A DNA stretch of 64,000 bases from an uncultured Draconibacterium sp. (GTDB taxonomy: Bacteria > Bacteroidota > Bacteroidia > Bacteroidales > Prolixibacteraceae), in assembly GCF_963677565.1 (NCBI RefSeq), contig NZ_OY781981.1:4270001-4334000 (forward strand), read 5' to 3'. Both the position numbers and the translations under genes were made by a program. A model generated the notes under the pieces. That model was not told where the DNA came from. It did no database searches and saw nothing but the letters and a program-made list of their open reading frames with translations. Position 1 is the first letter of the stretch. Each line of letters starts with the position of its first letter. Shown one piece after another: positions 58,608-64,000 of the stretch.

Positions 58608-59699
58608 ATGAAAACAGAAAGAAGACACGATATTGATTGGTTGCGCGTGCTGGCGATCGGGTTACTGCTAATCTACCACATTGCCATTGTTTTTCAACCG
58701 TGGGCCATGTTTGTTGGCTTTATAAAAAGCAACGAAAGCCTAGAGAATTTATGGAACCCCATGACCTTATTAAACGTCTGGCGCATTCCGCTTTTATTTT
58801 ACGTTTCGGGCATGGGTTTGTATTTTGCCATGAGAAAAAGAAACTATGCGCAGTTACTTGGCGAACGTACCCGCCGGATTCTGATCCCGCTGATTTTTGG
58901 TGCGCTGGCTATCTCTCCGCTGCATTTTATCATTTTTCAGAAGTTCTACAATTTGCCAATGAGTTATTACCCGCACATGGGCCATTTGTGGTTCCTCGGA
59001 AACATATTTATTTATGTGTTGGTACTAACTCCGTTGTTTTTTTACCTTATGAAAAATAGTGAAGGTAAATTCAGAAAAGCACTGTCTGTTTTAATGAAAA
59101 ATCCATTGGGACCTTTGTCATTATCAGTATTCTTCATTGCGGAAGCTTTGGTGGTAAAACCACAAATATTCTCGGTTTACGCCGAAACGTGGCATGGCTT
59201 TTTCCTTGGTTTGCTGGCCTTCTTCTTTGGTTTCCTGTTTGTATACAGCGGACAGCAATTTTGGCAAACAGTATCGAAATGGAAATGGTTGTATCTTGGA
59301 CTGGCAGTGGTTTTATACATCATCCGATTACAGCTCTTCGAAACCAATTCGCCGGCTTACCTCATGGCTATCGAATCAAATTGCTGGATTTTTGGCCTTT
59401 TCGGACTGGCTTATAAATACCTCAATAAACCAAGCGCCGCACTTAGTTATTTAAGCCAGGCTGCTTATCCGGTTTATATAATCCATATGTTCGCATTATA
59501 TGCAGGATCGTTGATCATTTTGCCATTAGATTTATCTGCAATGACCAAATTCTTAGCGATTACGGGGTTTACTTTTGCCACCTGTTTTATCATTTATGAA
59601 TTCATGATCAGAAGGATTGGTTTTATGAGACCGCTGTTTGGGTTAAAAGCAAATTTCAAAAAGGTTGTTGTCTTTCAACTTCAAAACAAAAATGTATGA
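58608..59699 (+). CDS. Membrane acyltransferase, acyltransferase-3 family
   Basis: 363 residues with about ten membrane helices. It opens 'RRHDIDWLRVLAIGLLLIYHIAIVFQPWA'; the His/Asp pattern in 'DIDWLR' and the His in 'YHIA' are typical of acyltransferase-3 (OpgC, OafA) proteins, which acylate sugars or glucans on the outside of the inner membrane. 'HMGHLWFLGNIFIYVLVLTPLFFYL' and 'LSQAAYPVYIIHMFALY' are further family blocks. Starts 18 bases after the ankyrin gene; its stop overlaps the next start (ATGA). Acceptor unknown. Confidence 0.88.
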   Translation: MKTERRHDIDWLRVLAIGLLLIYHIAIVFQPWAMFVGFIKSNESLENLWNPMTLLNVWRIPLLFYVSGMGLYFAMRKRNYAQLLGERTRRILIPLIFGALAISPLHFIIFQKFYNLPMSYYPHMGHLWFLGNIFIYVLVLTPLFFYLMKNSEGKFRKALSVLMKNPLGPLSLSVFFIAEALVVKPQIFSVYAETWHGFFLGLLAFFFGFLFVYSGQQFWQTVSKWKWLYLGLAVVLYIIRLQLFETNSPAYLMAIESNCWIFGLFGLAYKYLNKPSAALSYLSQAAYPVYIIHMFALYAGSLIILPLDLSAMTKFLAITGFTFATCFIIYEFMIRRIGFMRPLFGLKANFKKVVVFQLQNKNV

Positions 59700-60235
59700 A
59701 CAAGATAATTGCAGTTATATTAGTCACACTAACCCTGTTTTCTTATGCTCAGGGAGATTACAAGGTGAAGTCATTTACTACCTCTGGAAATCATGATGCC
59801 ATTACCATTCTGCCTGACGGTAAAAAGTTTATCGCCGAAAGTTCAGGCTCACTGGATTTATGGGACATAGATTCAGGCAAAAAGGTTAAAACCTATACAA
59901 GGTCAGGAAGTCACAATGCCATTGCAGTTTTGCCCGACGGGAAAAGGTTTATTGCTGAAAGTTCAGGATCGCTCGATTTATGGGATATTGATTCCGGCAG
60001 AAAGATTCGAACATATACAAAGTCAGGAAGTCACAATGCTATTGCAGTTTTGCCCGACGGGAAAAGGTTTATTGCTGAAAGTTCAGGATCGCTCGATTTA
60101 TGGGATATTGAATCAGGAGAAAAGATTCGAACCTATACAAAGTCGGGAAGCCACAATGCCATTGCGGTTCTGCCTGATGGAAAAAGATTTATTGCAGGAA
60201 GCTCGGGTTCGCTCGATTTATGGAATATCGAATAA
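59696..60235 (+). CDS. Secreted WD-like repeat protein with near-identical units
   Basis: 179 residues. A signal peptide (about residues 1-19, ending 'LFSYAQ') is followed by four tandem units of 40 residues, the last cut at 29: each contains 'GSHNAIAVLPDGKRFIAESSG' or a close variant and 'SLDLWDI(D/E)SG'. The 'LDLWDI' ending is that of a WD40-type strand. Four blades or fewer do not make a normal closed propeller, so it may oligomerise or be a fragment. The start overlaps the acyltransferase stop (ATGA). Another frame through these repeats is open into the next gene but is a shadow. Confidence 0.75.
   Translation: MNKIIAVILVTLTLFSYAQGDYKVKSFTTSGNHDAITILPDGKKFIAESSGSLDLWDIDSGKKVKTYTRSGSHNAIAVLPDGKRFIAESSGSLDLWDIDSGRKIRTYTKSGSHNAIAVLPDGKRFIAESSGSLDLWDIESGEKIRTYTKSGSHNAIAVLPDGKRFIAGSSGSLDLWNIE
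59786..60232 (+). repeat. Four 120-bp tandem repeats inside the WD-like gene
   Basis: Units begin at 59786, 59906, 60026 and 60146, the fourth truncated by the stop codon. Units 2 and 3 differ by only a few bases over most of their length, so they are recent duplicates. Confidence 0.9.
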
Positions 60236-60314
60236 ATATCATGTATATCTACACCGAACTATTACATTGCAGAAACGTTATGTAAATCATTATAATTCTC
60301 GATCCATACATACT

Positions 60315-61367
60315 ATGAAAAAGAAACAAACACTATTAATAATCAGAATAATGTTATTAACCGGAACCGCCATATCACTATTTTTTGTGCCATGGTTATT
60401 GCTCAGAATCATGCTTTCGCCAATTCCAAATACTGTTCAGGAGCAACTCGACAAGAGCATAAAATATGGTTTCGACGGAATAATCGTCTACGTTGACGAA
60501 GCCGGAAAAGAACCCGCATTTTATGCCGCCGGATACAAAAACAGGGAAAACAAAATACCTGCCGATCCGCATTCATTATTCAAAATCGCAAGTATCAGCA
60601 AGCTGTACGATGCAGTTGCCATTACCAAACTGGTAAGCGACGGACGTTTGTCGTTGGATAAAACCCTGGCAGATTATTTTCCGGAATTGCTGGGAAGAAT
60701 TGAAAATGCCGACAAAATCACCCTGAGAATGATGGTGCAACACCGCAGCGGAATTCCGAATTTAACCGACACACCCAACTTTTGGGGTGATCCGCCGGCT
60801 AGCAGCCAGGAGGCACTTGAACGGGTACTTGATTTACCGGCCGACTTTGCCCCCGATGCAAAATACCGATACTCGAACACTAACTATTTGTTGATATTGA
60901 TGCTAATTGAAAAAGTTACAGGAGAAAATACTTTTCATACAATTAAAAAGGAAATTCTGGATCCGCTCGGCCTAAAAAACACTTTTGGAGGGATAACCGA
61001 AGAAAACATCGAAGACGTAATGAGTGGATATTACGTTGGAATAGAAGAAGATATTAAAGCCGGAGATTATGGGACCAAACTTACTTCGATGGTGGCCAGC
61101 GCCGAAGATGTTGGCATTTTTATTCGTGCATTAAACGATGGATCGGTGTTTAACGATGGCGAACAGGAAATCTATTCATCCATTTATGTGTACGATCACA
61201 CCGGATTGATGCCGGGTTATATGAGCATTGCCAAATACCACAAAGACATCGACGCAGTGGTTGTTCAATTTGTAAATACAACCGATTTTCAAGGACTACA
61301 TTGGAGCACAATGGAGATAATATACAGGCGGGTTGTAAAAATAGTAAAGAAACATCATAATAACTGA
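60315..61367 (+). CDS. Beta-lactamase-fold serine hydrolase (class C / DD-peptidase-like)
   Basis: 350 residues from ATG 60315; a longer frame upstream is the shadow of the repeat gene. An N-terminal membrane segment (about 8-35) anchors it. The serine-hydrolase motifs are Ser93-x-x-Lys96 in 'FKIASISKLYDA', Tyr186-Ser-Asn in 'YRYSNTNYLLIL' and 'HTG' in 'YDHTGLMPGY'. 'MMVQHRSGIPNLTDTP' is typical of the Beta-lactamase (PF00144) family. It may be an esterase or peptidase of the cell envelope rather than an antibiotic resistance enzyme. With the acyltransferase upstream, addition and removal of an acyl group is a plausible pairing (inference). Confidence 0.87.
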   Translation: MKKKQTLLIIRIMLLTGTAISLFFVPWLLLRIMLSPIPNTVQEQLDKSIKYGFDGIIVYVDEAGKEPAFYAAGYKNRENKIPADPHSLFKIASISKLYDAVAITKLVSDGRLSLDKTLADYFPELLGRIENADKITLRMMVQHRSGIPNLTDTPNFWGDPPASSQEALERVLDLPADFAPDAKYRYSNTNYLLILMLIEKVTGENTFHTIKKEILDPLGLKNTFGGITEENIEDVMSGYYVGIEEDIKAGDYGTKLTSMVASAEDVGIFIRALNDGSVFNDGEQEIYSSIYVYDHTGLMPGYMSIAKYHKDIDAVVVQFVNTTDFQGLHWSTMEIIYRRVVKIVKKHHNN

Positions 61368-61382
61368 TGATGTTTCTTTACT
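61343..61382. terminator. Perfect 16-bp hairpin between convergent genes
   Basis: AGTAAAGAAACATCAT and ATGATGTTTCTTTACT pair perfectly around an 8-base loop that contains the TGA stop of the serine hydrolase gene. It can act as terminator for both this gene and the glucokinase gene on the other strand. Confidence 0.8.
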
Positions 61383-61391
61383 ATCAATTCA

Positions 61392-62126
61392 CTATTTGTA
61401 AACCATATTTAAAGCAGCGCCGATAATTCCGGCGTTGTTTTGCATTTCGGCAGGTACAACCGGCGTATCCAATTTGATACAATCCTCAAATCGATCCATT
61501 TTTTTGCTTACTCCACCACCAATAATAAACAGGTTAGGATTAAACATCTTATCGTAATAATCCAGTGCTTTATTTAAGCGTGTTCCCCATTCTTTCCACG
61601 ACAGATCTTTTCTTTTGCGTACCGAATCAGCAGAATAACGTTCAATGGTTTTTCCTTTGAATTCAAGGTGCCCCAACTCAAGGTTTGGAACTAGATGTTT
61701 ATCTACAAAAATCACGGTGCCGATTCCGGTGCCAACAGTAAGTAAAAACACCATGCCTTTTTCTTTGGCTCCTGCACCAAAATGTATTTCGGCAATTCCG
61801 GCGGCATCAGCATCGTTAACACACTCCACTTCACAACCGGTTCTTTCTGAGAGTTGCTTGTTTACTTCCTGTCCGATCCAACTTTTATCGATGTTTGCTG
61901 CGGTTAACATCACGCCGTTTTTTACTACGGCGGGAACACCGACGCCAACTTTTCCTTTCCAGTTAAAATGATCGGTGAGTTGTGCCATCACTTCTGCAAC
62001 AGCATCAGGAGTTGCAGGTTGCGGAGTTTCAATGCGGTGTCGTTCTGTTACCAGTTCACCGGATTTAGTATCCACAATTGCTCCTTTAATCCCCGATCCG
62101 CCAAAATCAATTCCAAGTACTTCCAT
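61392..62126 (-). CDS. ppgK: Polyphosphate glucokinase-type ROK kinase
   Basis: 244 residues, the length of bacterial PPGK. 'VLGIDFGGSGIKGAIVDTKSGEL' is the phosphate-binding loop, 'CVNDADAAGIAEIHFGAGA' has the catalytic Asp, 'FLLTVGTGIGTVIFVDKHLVPNLELGHLEFKGKTIERYSADSVRKRKDLSWKEW' matches PPGK closely (ELGHxxF and 'RKRKDLSW'), and 'IIGGGVSKK' follows. It phosphorylates glucose with polyphosphate, often also ATP. The usual zinc Cys cluster of other ROK kinases is absent, as expected for this group. Confidence 0.92.
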   Translation of the reverse strand: MEVLGIDFGGSGIKGAIVDTKSGELVTERHRIETPQPATPDAVAEVMAQLTDHFNWKGKVGVGVPAVVKNGVMLTAANIDKSWIGQEVNKQLSERTGCEVECVNDADAAGIAEIHFGAGAKEKGMVFLLTVGTGIGTVIFVDKHLVPNLELGHLEFKGKTIERYSADSVRKRKDLSWKEWGTRLNKALDYYDKMFNPNLFIIGGGVSKKMDRFEDCIKLDTPVVPAEMQNNAGIIGAALNMVYK

Positions 62127-62221
62127 TTTTTAGTGTTTTTGATCCTCTAATTTACAATAATCATTTAGTTACATGGCAATGATTTTTAATTTAGCTTGAA
62201 TCAAAAAACAGAAACACACAA

Positions 62222-62254
62222 AAAAGCGGATCCCCCATCCGGAAATCCGCTTTT
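62222..62254 (-). terminator. Terminator after the ACT-domain gene
   Basis: AAAAGCGGAT and ATCCGCTTTT form a perfect 10-bp stem; on the minus strand a T-run follows. It lies 22 bases past the ACT-protein stop. Confidence 0.85.
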
Positions 62255-62276
62255 ATAGTTTCTTTCTACTTTGTTT

Positions 62277-62705
62277 CTAAAGTTGATAAAGTTCGTCGGC
62301 GCGAATAAGCTCCGTTTTATGCTTTTGAAGCATTTCCACACAACGTTCAACACGTGTTGGCCGAATTACGGTTACTGCTCCTTCATCTTTCATCGAGAAA
62401 GCGTACATGTATTCAATAAATACTTCTTCTTTTTGCAAAATATCCAACAGTTTGCTCAAACTTCCCGGCTGATTTGGTGTTTTTGCCAAAACAACATTAG
62501 TGGTTTTTACGGAAAACTCATTTTCTTTTAACACCGAGCATGCCTTTTCAGGTTCGGAAACGATCATGCGCAAAATGCCAAAATCAGAAGTATCGGCAAT
62601 GGTAAAAGCCGACAGGTTTATTCCGGCATCAGCCAGTATTTTTGTCACTTCGTTTAATCGTCCTGACTTGTTCTCTAAAAATACAGATACTTGTTTTATG
62701 ATCAT
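62277..62705 (-). CDS. Double ACT-domain protein
   Basis: 142 residues with two ACT domains: 'MIIKQVSVFLENKSGRLNEVTKILADAGINLSAFTIADTSDFGILRMIV' (about 1-50) and 'VVLAKTPNQPGSLSKLLDILQKEEVFIEYMYAFSMKDEGAVTVIRP' (about 70-115). ACT domains bind amino acids or similar ligands. This type is regularly found just after phenylacetate-CoA ligase genes, as here (four bases between them), so a regulatory or ligand-sensing role in aryl-acid metabolism is likely (inference). Confidence 0.9.
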   Translation of the reverse strand: MIIKQVSVFLENKSGRLNEVTKILADAGINLSAFTIADTSDFGILRMIVSEPEKACSVLKENEFSVKTTNVVLAKTPNQPGSLSKLLDILQKEEVFIEYMYAFSMKDEGAVTVIRPTRVERCVEMLQKHKTELIRADELYQL

Positions 62706-62709
62706 GGCT

Positions 62710-64000
62710 TTAGATTTTACGGTTATCGATTACACGTTTTGCTTTTCCGGCAGTACGCTCAATGGTTTTTGGTTCCACCAGTTTTACATCCACTGATATT
62801 CCCAACGTACTTTGAATATTATGTGTTATTTTCTTTTTCAGTTTCTCCAATTCGCGAACCTCATCAGAGAAAAACTGCTCCTGCACTTCCACCATCAGTT
62901 TAAGCACATCCAACGTTCCTTCTCGCTCTACAATTAACAGGTAATGTGGTTCGGTTTCGCTCATTTCGAGCAGTACACTTTCAATCTGCGACGGGAATAC
63001 ATTCACCCCACGAATAATCAACATATCATCTGAGCGGCCTTTGCATTTTTCCATGCGCACCAGCGTACGACCACACTCGCATTTATCGTATATCAACCGG
63101 GTAAGGTCGCGCGTACGATAGCGTAGAATAGGAATCCCTTCCTTAGTGATGGTTGAAAATACCAATTCTCCTACTTCACCCGGCTCTACCGGCTGTAGTG
63201 TTTCGGTATCCAGAATCTCAGGAATAAAATGGTCTTCGTTAACGTGCATTCCTACCTGGTGTTTGCACTCACACGAAACTCCCGGGCCAATCACCTCACT
63301 CAAACCATAAATATCAATGGCTTTCAACTTCAATTTTGCTTCAATCTCCTTACGCATGCTTTCACTCCATGGCTCGGCACCAAAAATACCTACACGTAAT
63401 TTCAGCTCATCCGGATCAATGCCCATTTCCTCCATCACCTCAGCCAAAAACAATGCATACGATGGCGTACAGGCAATTACCGATGAACCAAAATCCTGCA
63501 TCAGCTGAATTTGCTTTTGGGTGTTTCCTCCCGAAATAGGTATTACCGTTGCACCCAGATTTTCGGTTCCGTAGTGCAATCCCAAACCTCCGGTAAAAAG
63601 TCCATATCCATAAGCTACCTGCACAATGTCGTTACGCGTTACGCCCGACATACACAGCGAACGTGTAACTACTTCGGCCCACATACTCAGATCGTTTCGG
63701 GTATAACCCACAACGGTAGGTTTTCCGGTAGTTCCCGAACTGGCGTGCACACGAACGATTTCGCTCATGGGCACAGTGAACATTCCAAACGGGTAATTAT
63801 CACGCAGATCAGTTTTGTTGGTAAATGGCAGGTTTTTCAAATCTTCCACCGAACGAACATCTCCGGGGAGCATACCGATTTCCTGCATTTTTGCGCGGTA
63901 GCTTGGGATATTGTGGTATATCCGCTGAACGGTTTGTTTCAACCGTTCGCTTTGAACAGCAGCCATCTCATCGCGAGAGGCGCATTCTATCTTTTCATTC
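62710..64000 (-). CDS. Phenylacetate-CoA ligase (5' end outside window)
   Basis: At least 430 residues; the frame runs past the internal Met at 63966 to the window edge with 'NEKIECASRDE', which matches the usual start region of these ligases ('IWN..IEC.SR.E'), so only a few codons are missing. 'VHASSGTTGKPTVVGYT' is the AMP-binding P-loop, 'DIYGLSEVIGPGVSCEC' the adenylation core and 'YRTRDLTRLIYDKCECGRTLVRMEKCKGRSDDMLIIRGVNVFPSQIESVLLEM' the C-terminal hinge with the typical Cys-rich PaaK segment. It forms phenylacetyl-CoA or an indole/aryl-acetate analogue with ATP and CoA. In anaerobic relatives it is tied to indolepyruvate oxidoreductase. Confidence 0.93.
   Translation of the reverse strand, partial: NEKIECASRDEMAAVQSERLKQTVQRIYHNIPSYRAKMQEIGMLPGDVRSVEDLKNLPFTNKTDLRDNYPFGMFTVPMSEIVRVHASSGTTGKPTVVGYTRNDLSMWAEVVTRSLCMSGVTRNDIVQVAYGYGLFTGGLGLHYGTENLGATVIPISGGNTQKQIQLMQDFGSSVIACTPSYALFLAEVMEEMGIDPDELKLRVGIFGAEPWSESMRKEIEAKLKLKAIDIYGLSEVIGPGVSCECKHQVGMHVNEDHFIPEILDTETLQPVEPGEVGELVFSTITKEGIPILRYRTRDLTRLIYDKCECGRTLVRMEKCKGRSDDMLIIRGVNVFPSQIESVLLEMSETEPHYLLIVEREGTLDVLKLMVEVQEQFFSDEVRELEKLKKKITHNIQSTLGISVDVKLVEPKTIERTAGKAKRVIDNRKI

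Noticed and set aside
59916..61367. 483-codon frame running from the WD-like repeats into the serine hydrolase
   Set aside because: The first 133 codons are an out-of-frame shadow of the 120-bp repeats; the hydrolase has its own ATG and membrane anchor at 60315.
60315..61367. Antibiotic resistance beta-lactamase
   Set aside because: Only general serine-hydrolase motifs are seen; the family is broad and the membrane-anchored form with acyltransferase context suggests an envelope hydrolase.

Overview
The window is a piece of a Bacteroidota chromosome, most like the marine Marinilabiliales/Prolixibacteraceae side of the phylum (inference from gene content). Evidence: several components of the type IX secretion and gliding system (DUF5103 plug protein, two PorP/SprF proteins, one CHU_C-type secreted cargo protein), a sodium-pumping NADH:quinone reductase operon, promoters of the phylum type (TTG, about 20 bases, then TAnnTTTG) rather than the proteobacterial type, and repeated use of Bacteroidota-specific families (DUF5686, DUF1972 glycosyltransferase, HTH-TPR regulators). 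No rRNA, tRNA, CRISPR array, phage or intact transposon was seen.

Layout. 1-4.5 kb: end of a surface-polysaccharide locus (glycosyltransferase cut by the window edge, Wzi-like outer membrane protein, WecA-like initiating transferase). 4.7-8.5 kb: malic enzyme, an outer-membrane protein, recR. 8.6-11.1 kb: a glycosyltransferase fused to a degenerate sugar-phosphate transferase, then an acetyltransferase. 11.3-17.8 kb: housekeeping genes (AMP nucleosidase, holA, rhomboid protease, class IV aminotransferase, YqgE, DivIC/FtsB-like, pruA). 18-21.4 kb: PAS histidine kinase facing the T9SS plug protein. 21.8-27.7 kb: nqrABCDEF with a clear promoter and terminator. 27.8-28.05 kb: an eleven-unit array of exact 21-bp period, the most unusual sequence in the window. 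28.1-36.1 kb: MORN-like lipoprotein, membrane AraC regulator, CNNM/CBS protein, DUF5686 protein, pyrophosphate-dependent phosphofructokinase.

36.4-38.5 kb is a compact minus-strand operon: SPFH protein, PH-like membrane protein, a 57-residue ribbon-helix-helix regulator, two related membrane microproteins (49 and 47 residues) and a zinc-ribbon protein. It starts next to an 11-bp tandem repeat that could be its operator. 38.7-46.2 kb: NhaA, an ECF sigma factor with a small companion gene, a UvrA paralogue with an incomplete first zinc finger, OsmC and a MATE transporter. 46.3-51.4 kb: HEAT-like protein, two PorP/SprF proteins and a large lectin/PKD T9SS cargo. 51.4-55.6 kb: DHODH-like enzyme, YggS, and pabB/pabC for p-aminobenzoate synthesis. 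55.7-61.4 kb: an accessory block with an AraC-TPR regulator divergent from an ankyrin lipoprotein, acyltransferase, near-identical WD-like repeats and a serine hydrolase. 61.4-64 kb: polyphosphate glucokinase, then an ACT-domain protein and phenylacetate-CoA ligase cut by the window edge.

Nqr and NhaA together suggest a cell that exports sodium and uses sodium motive force, fitting a marine or saline lifestyle (inference).
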